Origin: CAJCIY01 sp036379355
GTDB taxonomy: Bacteria; Actinomycetota; Actinomycetes; Mycobacteriales; CAJCIY01
DNA: 19,921 nucleotides
Assembly: GCA_036379355.1 (NCBI GenBank)
Contig: DASVGV010000061.1
Span: forward strand, 1-19,921
Reading direction: 5' to 3'
How positions within the stretch are numbered: position 1 is the first letter of the stretch; every line of letters starts with the position of its first letter. This document shows positions 7,532 through 15,266 of the stretch, in pieces. The notes under the pieces were generated by a model that was given only the letters and a program-made list of their open reading frames with translations, made no database searches and was not told the DNA's origin. Made by a program: the position numbers and the translations under genes.

Positions 7532-7569
7532 GCGGTCGGTCCGCGTCGTCGTCGACGCGGTCTGACCGC
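7532..7569. promoter_or_regulatory. 38-bp inverted repeat in the LLM / DUF445 divergent gap
   Basis: Two 16-base arms (7532-7547 and 7554-7569) flank a 6-base spacer (GTCGTC). The arms are inverted copies matching at 14 of 16 positions; as RNA one of the two differences would be a G-U pair. The left arm begins right next to the ribosome site of the LLM gene (7527-7531 on the minus strand). A TACGGT hexamer on the minus strand at 7577-7572 could be a -10, which would put the dyad at the transcription start or 5' leader. It could be a repressor operator for either or both genes, or a leader hairpin. The symmetry is seen; the role is inferred. Confidence 0.5.
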
Positions 7570-7627
7570 CGACCGTACACACCCGGGAAACGCGGTCGCC
7601 GTGCCCCCCGCGCGGCAGGATCACCGC

Positions 7628-8893
7628 GTGACCCCAGCGACCAGCGGAGCTGCCGTCGTGCAGGCCGGGCGAGTCCGACGGCTGCGGCGGATGAAGGCGG
7701 GCGCGACCGCGCTCCTGCTCGTCGCCGCGGCCCTGTACGTCCTCACACTCGAGGTGCACGGCGGCAGTCGCGGCGCGTGGGGCTACCTGCGTGCGGCGAG
7801 CGAGGCCGGCATGGTCGGCGGCCTGGCGGACTGGTTCGCGGTCACCGCCCTGTTCCGTCGGCCGCTCGGGCTGCCGATCCCGCACACCGCGATCATCCCG
7901 ACGCGCAAGGACGACATCGGCCGGAGCCTCGAGGACTTCGTCGGCACCAACTTCCTGTCCGAGGCGGTCGTCCGGGAGCGGGTGGCGAGCGCCGGTGCCC
8001 CGGCTCGCCTCGGTGGCTGGCTCGCCGATCCGGCGCATGCCGCCCGCGTGGCCGACGAGACCGCCGTCGCGGTGGCCGCTGCCCTCCGCGTCCTGCGCGA
8101 CGAGGACGTGCAGGCCGTCCTCGGTCGGGCCGCCCTGAGCCGGCTGACCGCGGTCTCGCTCGGCCCGTGGACAGGCCAGCTCGCCGAGCCGCTTCTCGCC
8201 GACGGGGTGCACCACCGGCTGGTCGATGTCGCGGTGTCACGGCTGGCCGCGTGGCTGCGCCAGGACGCCGAGCACGTCGTCGACGTCATCGCCCGGCAGG
8301 CGCCGGGCTGGGCCCCCGGCTTCCTCGACCGGCCGGTGGCGCGGCGAGTGCACGCGGAGCTGCTGCGGGTCGCGGAGGACGTCGCGTCCGATCCCGACCA
8401 CCGGTTGCGCCACACCCTCGACGACTTCCTGCTGCGTCTCGCGCGGGACCTGCAGGAGGACCCGGCGACCATCGCCCGGCTCGACGCCCTGGTCGCCAGT
8501 GTCAGCGCGCGCGAGGACGTGCACGCCGCGGTGGGCGAGGCGGTCGCCGGTGCTCGGCGGCTGCTCGTCGAGCTGGTCGAGAACCCGGGCGGTGAGCTCC
8601 GTGGCCGCGTCGCGCGCGCGCTCGCCGACCTGGGCGTGCGGCTGCAGCAGGACCGGACCCTCCGCTCGAAGCTCGATGCCTGGCTGGCGGATGCCGCGGC
8701 GTACGTCGTCACGCACTACCGGAGCGAGCTGACCACGGTGATCGGCGACACGGTCGGCCGGTGGGACGGGCGCGAGACCGCCCGCCGGGTCGAGTTACAG
8801 GTCGGGCGCGACCTGCAGTTCATCCGCGTCAACGGCACGCTGGTCGGCGCCCTGGCGGGGATCGTCATCCACGCGCTGAGCGCGCTCGCCTGA
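7628..8893 (+). CDS. DUF445 domain membrane-anchored protein
   Basis: 421-residue DUF445 (YjiN-like) protein. A transmembrane helix lies near the N terminus (about residues 24-42), followed by the family signature GGLADWFAVTALFRRPLGLP and IPHTAII (64-90). A long helical middle region follows, and a final hydrophobic helix (about 400-420) containing VNGTLVGALAGIVIHAL. The family is widespread in bacteria; its function is not established, though membrane association is general. I chose the GTG at 7628, with AGGA seven bases upstream. An upstream in-frame ATG at 7499 would overlap the divergent LLM start and add a low-quality Arg-rich leader. The last 29 bases overlap the convergent PAP2 gene. 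Nothing in the sequence shows the role. Confidence 0.9.
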   Translation: MTPATSGAAVVQAGRVRRLRRMKAGATALLLVAAALYVLTLEVHGGSRGAWGYLRAASEAGMVGGLADWFAVTALFRRPLGLPIPHTAIIPTRKDDIGRSLEDFVGTNFLSEAVVRERVASAGAPARLGGWLADPAHAARVADETAVAVAAALRVLRDEDVQAVLGRAALSRLTAVSLGPWTGQLAEPLLADGVHHRLVDVAVSRLAAWLRQDAEHVVDVIARQAPGWAPGFLDRPVARRVHAELLRVAEDVASDPDHRLRHTLDDFLLRLARDLQEDPATIARLDALVASVSAREDVHAAVGEAVAGARRLLVELVENPGGELRGRVARALADLGVRLQQDRTLRSKLDAWLADAAAYVVTHYRSELTTVIGDTVGRWDGRETARRVELQVGRDLQFIRVNGTLVGALAGIVIHALSALA

Positions 8894-9590
8894 GACCTCC
8901 CGGGCACGCGGCGACCACCAGCGCGAGCAGGGCAGCCGCCGCGAGGTCGTCGAACCACCAGTGGTTGGCGGTCACGGTCACCACGAACACCGTCACGACC
9001 GGGTGCAGCACCACGAGCCAGCGCCATCTGCTGCGGCCGGCCGCGACGACGATCGCCGCCACCAGCAGCGCCCAGCCGACGTGGATCGACGGCATCGACG
9101 ACAGCTGATCGGCGAAGCCGTGCGTCGTCGCCCCGTACACCGACAACCCGTCGCGGCGCGCCGTGTCCACGAAGCCGTACGCCGGCAGCAGCCGCGGAGG
9201 CGCGACCGGCAACAGCTCGACCACCAGCGCCGCGGCGGTGAAGACGACCGTCACCGTGCACCAGCGGGCATACCGGTCGCGGTGGCGCAGGAGCAGCCAG
9301 AGCAGAGCCACGGCGAGCGCGGGGGCGTGGACGTACGCGTAGTAGGCGTCCGCCGCGCGCAGAACGGCTTCGTGGCCCAGGAACGCGTGCTGGACGGCCA
9401 GTTCCGACGGCAGGTGCAGCGCCCGTTCGGCGTGGTCGATCCACTCGGCGCGGCCGATCGCCCCCTGGGTGTGCACGAGCGCGAGCCGGCCGACGACACG
9501 CCACAGCAGGAACAGCAACCCGAGCAGCGCGACCTGCGCGCCGACCTGAAGCCACACCTGGAGCCGGGCGGTCGCCCGGTCGCCCAGCAT
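8865..9590 (-). CDS. PAP2 superfamily membrane phosphatase / phosphotransferase
   Basis: 241-residue integral membrane protein of the PAP2 superfamily, of the PAP2_3 / inositolphosphotransferase-like branch. Around six hydrophobic helices are visible. The active-site pattern is present: PPRLLP (131-136), SMPSIH with H170, and NHWWFD with H210 and D214. These two histidines and the aspartate form the phosphohistidine relay of the superfamily. Likely substrates are lipid phosphates or head-group donors, but the specific reaction cannot be told. The ATG start has a GGAG site seven bases upstream; a longer frame reaches 9857 but its translation is low-complexity Arg/Pro and overlaps the CPBP gene, so it is rejected. 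Its 3' end overlaps DUF445 by 29 bases on the opposite strand. Confidence 0.9.
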   Translation of the reverse strand: MLGDRATARLQVWLQVGAQVALLGLLFLLWRVVGRLALVHTQGAIGRAEWIDHAERALHLPSELAVQHAFLGHEAVLRAADAYYAYVHAPALAVALLWLLLRHRDRYARWCTVTVVFTAAALVVELLPVAPPRLLPAYGFVDTARRDGLSVYGATTHGFADQLSSMPSIHVGWALLVAAIVVAAGRSRWRWLVVLHPVVTVFVVTVTANHWWFDDLAAAALLALVVAACPGGLRRARSARG

Positions 9591-9639
9591 GGCGTTCTCC
9601 GCCACCGGACGGGCGGGTCTCGCCGCGCTGCGCACCTGC

Positions 9640-9660
9640 ACGTCCAGGACGTCGACGTCC
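9640..9660. repeat. Overlapping palindromes in the PAP2 / CPBP divergent gap
   Basis: A 13-base palindrome with one central unpaired base (9640-9652, ACGTCC-A-GGACGT) overlaps a perfect 14-base palindrome (9647-9660, GGACGTCGACGTCC). The GGACGT half-site thus occurs three times in alternating orientation within 21 bases, between two divergent start codons 125 bases apart. This could be an operator for a dimeric regulator. GACGTC-like words are frequent in high-GC DNA, so chance is possible. Confidence 0.3.
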
Positions 9661-9703
9661 GCATGCCGCGCCTGAACCCCGCGGCGCCCCCGCGCCGGGG
9701 CCG

Positions 9704-9716
9704 TAGGGTCGTGCCG
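9704..9716 (+). promoter_or_regulatory. Probable leaderless promoter of the CPBP protease gene
   Basis: TAGGGT at 9704-9709 fits the actinobacterial -10 consensus TANNNT and ends six bases before the GTG at 9716. This is the spacing seen for leaderless mRNAs, in which transcription starts at the first base of the start codon. There is no convincing ribosome site upstream of the GTG, in agreement. No clear -35 is seen; a GC-rich imperfect hairpin (9677-9700) lies where one would be expected. Confidence 0.5.
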
Positions 9717-10912
9717 TGGCGTCCCCGGCCGAGGAGCAGACCCCGGACGCCGGTGGCGTCTACGTGCCCGGGCCGCGCGGCTGGGTCCCGGCCCCGCCGG
9801 GCTGGGTCCCCCCGGTCGGCTGGATCCCCACGACGGACGGCTGGCGGCCGGCGCCACCTGGGTGGACCCCGCCGCCCTGGTGGGTGCGCACGCCCTCCGG
9901 CTACCTCCCGCCGCCGGCCGGAAGGGACGGCGCCCGGCCGCTGGTGACCCCGTCCGGCGAGCCGGACGGCGCCACGCGGCTGTTCGGCTGGACCCGTGTC
10001 CTGCCCCGCACGCTGCAACGGGCGGCCCAGATCGGTGACCGCAAGCCCAGCGGGTGGGAGATCTGGGTGGTCCTCGCGGTCTTCCCCGCGACGGCCGTCG
10101 TCTCCGCGCTGATCTCGCTGGCCCAGACGCTCAGTGACTTCGAGGACGGCAGCGCGCATGCGCCGACGATCGTGCCGCACCACGCGGCCCTGTCGACGGT
10201 GCTGTTCGTACTGCTCGTGGTGACCGAGCTCGCGCCCGCGGCGCTGGTGGCGTACCTGATGAAGATGTCCGGCGGGGGGCTGCGCGCCCTGGGGCTGGAC
10301 CGGTCCGAGGTCCGCACCGATCTCGCCCGCACCTGCAAGCTCGCCCTGTACGCATACCCGCTCGAGCTGCTCGTCGTGGCCGGGGCGTTCGGCGTCCTCA
10401 CGCCGCACCACGACCTGGCCGGGAAGGACCAGTCGGGGCTCCCGGTCGCGTACCTGCTTCCGTTCGTGCTGTCCGCGATCACCGCGGGCGTGGTCGAGGA
10501 GATCGTCGTCCTCGGCTACCTGGTCCACCGGCTCGAGCAGCGCGGCTGGAGCGGGTGGCGGCTGTACGCGGCGACGATCGCCGTCCGCATCAGCTACCAC
10601 CTGTACTACGGGACCGCGGTCATCGGCTTCGCCGTGTGGGCCGGGGTGTCGGTGCTCCTCTATCGCCGCCGCCGCCGGCTGCTCCCGTTCATCGTCGCGC
10701 ACGCCCTGTGGGACTCCTGCGCGTTCGTCAGCCTGTTCCTGCACGGGGCCGTGGCCGTCGTGCCGTACGGGGTCGCGCTGGCAGTCCTGGTCCTGCTGTG
10801 GGGCTGGGGCCGCGAGTCCGCCGTGCGGGAGATGAAGGACTCCGGCCGCGCGCTCGCCGAGCGGCGCGAGGAGCTGCCCGAGATGCGGGTCGCGCGCCCG
10901 GCGCAGGGGTAG
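9716..10912 (+). CDS. CPBP family intramembrane metalloprotease with PGW repeats
   Basis: 398-residue membrane protein of the CPBP (CAAX protease / bacteriocin-processing) family, formerly Abi. Residues 20-67 form a proline/tryptophan-rich tract of about seven short repeats with aromatic residues at 23, 30, 36, 43, 50, 56 and 63. Residues 110-365 hold about eight hydrophobic helices. The metal site is visible: E261-E262, H295 (ISYHLYYG) and H329 with D333 (AHALWD). The arginine of the usual EExxxR motif is replaced by L266. The protein ends in a charged, probably cytoplasmic tail. Target proteins are unknown. Start choice rests on the leaderless -10. glgX begins ten bases after its stop, so the two may be cotranscribed, but no functional link is evident. 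Confidence 0.9.
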   Translation: MASPAEEQTPDAGGVYVPGPRGWVPAPPGWVPPVGWIPTTDGWRPAPPGWTPPPWWVRTPSGYLPPPAGRDGARPLVTPSGEPDGATRLFGWTRVLPRTLQRAAQIGDRKPSGWEIWVVLAVFPATAVVSALISLAQTLSDFEDGSAHAPTIVPHHAALSTVLFVLLVVTELAPAALVAYLMKMSGGGLRALGLDRSEVRTDLARTCKLALYAYPLELLVVAGAFGVLTPHHDLAGKDQSGLPVAYLLPFVLSAITAGVVEEIVVLGYLVHRLEQRGWSGWRLYAATIAVRISYHLYYGTAVIGFAVWAGVSVLLYRRRRRLLPFIVAHALWDSCAFVSLFLHGAVAVVPYGVALAVLVLLWGWGRESAVREMKDSGRALAERREELPEMRVARPAQG

Positions 10913-10922
10913 GGCGGGCGGC

Positions 10923-13055
10923 ATGACGCAACAGGTCTGGCCGGGCAACGCCTATCCGCTGGGAGCCACGTTCGACGGCGCGGGGACGAACTTCGCGCTG
11001 TTCTCGGAGGTGGCCGAGCACGTCGAGGTCTGCCTGGTGGACGAGGACGGCACCGAGGAACGCGTCCGGCTGCGCGAGGTGGACGGCTTCGTGCACCACG
11101 CGTACCTGCCGGGGATCGGGCCCGGCCAGCGTTACGGCTTCCGCGTTCACGGGCCGTACGACCCCGCGCGCGGGCTGCGCTGCAACGCGGCCAAGTTGCT
11201 GCTCGACCCGTACGCGAAGGCGGTGGACGGGCAGGTCGAGTGGAACGAGGCGGTCTTCCCGTACGCGTTCGCCGACGGACCGGAGGGACCGCCGACCAGC
11301 ACCGACAGCGGACCGCACATGATGAAGGGCGTCGTCATCAGCCCGTTCTTCGACTGGACCGGCGACACGCCCCCGCGGGTCCCGTACGCCGACAGCGTCG
11401 TCTACGAGGCGCACGTGCGCGGCCTGACCATGACCCACCCGGACGTCCCGGACGAGGAGCGCGGAACGTATGCCGGCCTCGCGCATCCGGCGGTCATCGA
11501 CCACCTCCAGCGGCTGGGCGTCACGACGCTCGAGCTGATGCCCGTGCACCAGTTCGTGCAGGACCACCACCTGGTCGAGAAGGGGCTGGCCAACTACTGG
11601 GGCTACAACACGATCGCGTTCCTCGCTCCGCAGAACACCTACTCCGCGGCCGTACGGGCCGGGCGGCTCGGCCAGCAGGTGCAGGAGTTCAAGGCGATGG
11701 TGCGGACGCTGCACCAGGCCGGCATCGAAGTGATCCTCGACGTGGTCTACAACCACACCGCGGAGGGCAACGAGGCGGGTCCCCTGCTGTCCTTCCGTGG
11801 CATCGACAACGCGGCCTATTACCGGCTCGTCGATGACGACCCCCGCTACTACATGGACTACACCGGCACCGGGAACAGCCTGAACGTCCGACACCCGCAC
11901 GCCCTCCAGCTGATCATGGACAGCCTGCGGTACTGGGTCGTCGAGATGCACGTCGACGGGTTCCGCTTCGATCTCGCCTCCACCCTGGCGCGCGAGTTCT
12001 ACGACGTCGACAGGCTCTCGACGTTCTTCGACCTGGTCCAGCAGGACCCGGTGGTCTCGCAGGTCAAGCTCATCGCCGAACCGTGGGACGTCGGCAGCGG
12101 TGGTTACCAGGTCGGGAACTTCCCCCCGCTGTGGTCGGAGTGGAACGGCAAGTACCGCGACACGGTCCGGGACTTCTGGCGCGGGGAGGACGCAACCCTC
12201 GCCGAGTTCGCCTCCCGCATCAGCGGCTCCGCCGACCTGTACCAGAAGGACGGCCGGCGACCGTCTGCGTCGATCAACTTCGTGACCGCCCATGACGGGT
12301 TCACGCTGCACGACCTGGTGTCCTACAACGAGAAGCACAACGAGGCGAACGGCGAGGACGGACAGGACGGTGAGAGCCACAACCGCTCGTGGAACTGCGG
12401 CGTCGAGGGCGAGACCGACGACCTCGAGGTGATTGCCCTCCGGGAGCAGCAGAAGCGCAACTTCATCACCACACTGCTGCTGTCCCAGGGCGTACCCATG
12501 ATCGTCCACGGGGACGAGATGGGACGCACGCAGGAGGGCAACAACAACGTCTACGCGCACGACTCCCCGTTGTCCTGGGTGGACTGGGAACGGTCGGCCG
12601 AGTTCTTCCCCCTGACCGAGTTCGTCATCGCCGTGTCGCGGTTGCGCCGCGAGCATCCGGTCTTCCGGCGCCGGCGGTTCCTGCGCGGGCGCCCGAATGC
12701 GGGATCCGACGTGCAGGACCTTGCCTGGTTCACCCCTCACGGCGAGCAGATGTCGGACGAGGACTGGGACACGGGCTACGCCAAGTCGGTCGCGGTCTTC
12801 TACAACGGGGATGCCATCCGTGAGCTCGGCCCCCGCGGCGAGTCCCTGGCCGACGACTCGTTCCTGCTGCTGTTCAACGCGAGCCCGGAGCAGATCGACT
12901 TCACCATGCCGCCAGCCGAGTACGGCGGCGTCTGGGAAGTCGTGCTGGACACGCACGCGCCCATGCACGCCGAAGTCGAGGACCTGCGCGCGAAGGCCGG
13001 CGAGGCGATCCGCGTCGAAGGGCGGTCCATCAGCGTGCTGCGGCGTACGGGCTGA
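10923..13055 (+). CDS. glgX: Glycogen debranching protein GlgX
   Basis: 710-residue GH13 isoamylase-type debranching enzyme (GlgX/TreX). It hydrolyses alpha-1,6 branches in glycogen that has been trimmed by phosphorylase, releasing short maltodextrins in the cytosol. An N-terminal CBM48 domain (about residues 8-110, starting WPGNAYPLGATFDGAGTNFA) is followed by the catalytic barrel. Catalytic residues visible: nucleophile D350 (DGFRFDLA), acid/base E386 (IAEPWD) and D458 (TAHDGF). Region I is DVVYNH (273-278). The length is typical. The ATG follows a G-rich leader, ten bases after the CPBP stop. The stop overlaps the treY start by one base (TGATG), indicating coupling. The ORF on the opposite strand here is a high-GC shadow. 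Confidence 0.97.
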   Translation: MTQQVWPGNAYPLGATFDGAGTNFALFSEVAEHVEVCLVDEDGTEERVRLREVDGFVHHAYLPGIGPGQRYGFRVHGPYDPARGLRCNAAKLLLDPYAKAVDGQVEWNEAVFPYAFADGPEGPPTSTDSGPHMMKGVVISPFFDWTGDTPPRVPYADSVVYEAHVRGLTMTHPDVPDEERGTYAGLAHPAVIDHLQRLGVTTLELMPVHQFVQDHHLVEKGLANYWGYNTIAFLAPQNTYSAAVRAGRLGQQVQEFKAMVRTLHQAGIEVILDVVYNHTAEGNEAGPLLSFRGIDNAAYYRLVDDDPRYYMDYTGTGNSLNVRHPHALQLIMDSLRYWVVEMHVDGFRFDLASTLAREFYDVDRLSTFFDLVQQDPVVSQVKLIAEPWDVGSGGYQVGNFPPLWSEWNGKYRDTVRDFWRGEDATLAEFASRISGSADLYQKDGRRPSASINFVTAHDGFTLHDLVSYNEKHNEANGEDGQDGESHNRSWNCGVEGETDDLEVIALREQQKRNFITTLLLSQGVPMIVHGDEMGRTQEGNNNVYAHDSPLSWVDWERSAEFFPLTEFVIAVSRLRREHPVFRRRRFLRGRPNAGSDVQDLAWFTPHGEQMSDEDWDTGYAKSVAVFYNGDAIRELGPRGESLADDSFLLLFNASPEQIDFTMPPAEYGGVWEVVLDTHAPMHAEVEDLRAKAGEAIRVEGRSISVLRRTG

Positions 13056-15229
13056 TGCGCGCCCCGACGTCGACCTATCGCCTCCAGATCACGCCGACAT
13101 TCACGCTCGACGACGCGTGCGGGGCGGTCCCGGTCCTCGCCGGGCTGGGCGTCTCGCACCTGTACCTCTCCCCGCTCCTGCAGGCCGCATCGGGATCCAC
13201 CCACGGCTACGACGTGGTCGACCACGGCCGGATCGATGCCGCCCGCGGCGGCATCGAGGGCCTGCGGCGGCTGGCGGACACCGCTCACGACCACGGGCTG
13301 GGCCTCGTCCTCGACATCGTGCCCAACCACATGAGCGTGCGCGTTCCGCACCAGAACGCGGCGTGGTGGGACGTGCTCCGCCTGGGACGCACGTCGCCGT
13401 ACGCCCGATGGTTCGACATCGACTGGGACGCCGGGCCGCTCCTGCTCCCGATCCTCGGTTCGGACGACGACGTCGCGAAACTGTCGGTCGCCGGTGACGA
13501 GCTGCGCTACTACGAGCATCGTTTCCCCTGTGCGCCAGGCAGCCTCGGGGGCACGGCGCAGGAAGTGCATGCCCGGCAGGCCTACCGGTTGGTCGACTGG
13601 CGTCGGGGTTCCGCCGACCTGACGTACCGCCGGTTCTTCGACGTGACCGACCTGGCCGGCCTGCGCGTCGAGGACGACGCGGTGTTCGACGCCACGCACG
13701 CACTGGTCATCGACCTGGTACGGGACGGCGTGATCGACGGGCTGCGTATCGACCATCCCGACGGCCTGGCCGACCCCGGGGGCTATCTCGCGCGCCTCCG
13801 CGAACGGGCGCCGGTCTGGACGGTGGTGGAGAAGATCCTCGAGCCGGGCGAGGTGCTCCCGGACACGTGGCCGTGTGCGGGCACGACGGGCTATGACGCG
13901 GCCCGGCTCGTCACCGGATCGTTCGTCGACCCGTCCGGGCGTCCGGCGCTCGAGCGGCTGTGGCAGGAACACGGCGGGACGAACGCGGCCTTCGGAGAGC
14001 TCGTCCTCGAGGCGAAAGCCGCGGTGACACAGCAGGTCCTGGCCGCCGAGGTCGCTCGGCTCGACCGGCTGGCGCCGGACGTGGGCGCGGCCACGCTCGC
14101 CGACGTCCTCGCCCGCTTCCCGGTCTACCGCTCGTACCTGCCGGAGTTCGGCCGCGCCTACCTCGACGAGGCTCTCGCCGGACGGTCCATTCCCCGGTTG
14201 ACCGACGCGGCCGACCCGCTCTGCGTCCGCTTCCAGCAGACCTCGGGCATGGTGATGGCCAAGGGCGTCGAGGACACGGCTTTCTACCGCTACCACGTGC
14301 TGGATGCGCTGAACGAGGTGGGATCCGATCCGGGCGCGTTCGGGGTGTCGGCCGCCGAGTGGCATCACGAGTGCCTACGTCTGGAGCGCGACTGGCCCGA
14401 GACGATGACCCTGCTGTCGACGCACGACTCCAAGCGCTCGGAAGACGTCCGGGCCCGGCTCGTCCTGCTCTCGCAGGATCCCGACCGGTGGGAACGGGCG
14501 GTCCGCGCGCTCGACGCGGCCGCGGCGCCCCACGTCCGGTCGGTCGCGCCCGAGGACGTCTACCTGCTGCACCAGACCCTTTGCGGCACCGGACCGATCG
14601 CGGCCGAGCGGGTGGGCGACTACATGCGGAAGGCCACGCGCGAGGCGAAGCGGCACACCTCGTGGCTCGACCCGGACGAGGCGTACGACGCGGACCTGCA
14701 GAGCCTGGTGCAGGGGGTCCTGGCGGATGGGGCCTATCTGTCGGCCCTCGCCGATCTGCATCGCGACTGGGACCGACCCTGGCGCCGGACCGTCCTCGCC
14801 CAGAAGCTGCTCCAGCTCTCCATGCCGGGGGTTCCCGACCTCTACCAGGGCAGCGAGCGGGAGCTGCTCACTCTGGTCGACCCGGACAACCGCCGCGACG
14901 TCGACTTCACGCCGCTGGGCGGTCCCGACTCCCCCAAGACGGCCCTGGTCCGGACGGTGCTGGGGCTGCGCCGCGATCGGCCCGACCTGTTCCGTGACTA
15001 CGCACCGATCGACGTGGGGCCGCACGCGCTCGCCTTTCACCGCTCGGACACCCTCGTCGTCGTCGCGGTGACGCGTGCGATGGATCTGCAACGCAACGGG
15101 TTCGGGGATGTTGCTCTCGACCTCGGTGGCCGCTGGACCGATGTCCTGACCGGCCGGCCCCTGCCGGGTGACGTGCGACTCGCGGACGCCGTTCCGGACG
15201 GCCCGGGCCTCGTGCTGATGCGGCACTGA
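13055..15229 (+). CDS. treY: Malto-oligosyltrehalose synthase TreY
   Basis: 724-residue GH13 enzyme that isomerises the reducing-end alpha-1,4 bond of a maltodextrin into an alpha,alpha-1,1 bond, making maltooligosyl-trehalose. Family landmarks: the N-terminal STYRLQ, YLSPLLQAASGSTHGYDV (37-54), region I DIVPNHM, nucleophile D233 (GLRIDHPDGL), acid/base E259 (VVEKIL) and D458 (STHDSKRSEDVRAR). The C-terminal part has LLQLSMPGVPDLYQGSE and VDPDNRR. The length is in the normal range, slightly short. The start overlaps the glgX stop, so the pair is one translational unit: GlgX supplies linear dextrins and TreY acts on them. The partner hydrolase TreZ, often the next gene in actinobacteria, does not follow; the next gene is convergent aspS. 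Confidence 0.97.
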   Translation: MRAPTSTYRLQITPTFTLDDACGAVPVLAGLGVSHLYLSPLLQAASGSTHGYDVVDHGRIDAARGGIEGLRRLADTAHDHGLGLVLDIVPNHMSVRVPHQNAAWWDVLRLGRTSPYARWFDIDWDAGPLLLPILGSDDDVAKLSVAGDELRYYEHRFPCAPGSLGGTAQEVHARQAYRLVDWRRGSADLTYRRFFDVTDLAGLRVEDDAVFDATHALVIDLVRDGVIDGLRIDHPDGLADPGGYLARLRERAPVWTVVEKILEPGEVLPDTWPCAGTTGYDAARLVTGSFVDPSGRPALERLWQEHGGTNAAFGELVLEAKAAVTQQVLAAEVARLDRLAPDVGAATLADVLARFPVYRSYLPEFGRAYLDEALAGRSIPRLTDAADPLCVRFQQTSGMVMAKGVEDTAFYRYHVLDALNEVGSDPGAFGVSAAEWHHECLRLERDWPETMTLLSTHDSKRSEDVRARLVLLSQDPDRWERAVRALDAAAAPHVRSVAPEDVYLLHQTLCGTGPIAAERVGDYMRKATREAKRHTSWLDPDEAYDADLQSLVQGVLADGAYLSALADLHRDWDRPWRRTVLAQKLLQLSMPGVPDLYQGSERELLTLVDPDNRRDVDFTPLGGPDSPKTALVRTVLGLRRDRPDLFRDYAPIDVGPHALAFHRSDTLVVVAVTRAMDLQRNGFGDVALDLGGRWTDVLTGRPLPGDVRLADAVPDGPGLVLMRH

Positions 15230-15232
15230 GGG

Positions 15233-15266
15233 GGCGGAGGTCGTGCGGGAGAGCGTGGCCTCCGTC
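15233..15266. terminator. Possible bidirectional terminator hairpin between treY and aspS
   Basis: Between the convergent stop codons, CGGAGGTC (15235-15242) can pair with GGCCTCCG (15257-15264), one pair being G-U, with two further outer pairs and a 14-base loop. It fills the 35-base gap and touches the aspS stop codon. There is no U-tract on either strand, as is common in actinobacteria. Position supports a terminator role; the structure alone is modest. Confidence 0.4.

Noticed and set aside
7499..7627. Upstream ATG start for the DUF445 gene
   Set aside because: It would overlap the divergent LLM start and its dyad, and adds an Arg-rich segment unlike the family. The GTG at 7628 has a ribosome site.
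9677..9700. GC-rich imperfect hairpin before the CPBP promoter as an attenuator
   Set aside because: It lies upstream of the predicted transcription start, so it would not be in that mRNA, and such GC hairpins are frequent by chance.
10728..12968. 746-codon open frame on the minus strand across glgX
   Set aside because: Its translation is Val/Arg/His/Gln-rich with no recognisable domain and lies exactly antisense to an unmistakable GlgX. Long antisense frames are expected at this GC content.
12800..14368. 522-codon open frame on the minus strand across treY
   Set aside because: Antisense shadow of TreY with the same biased composition and no family motif.
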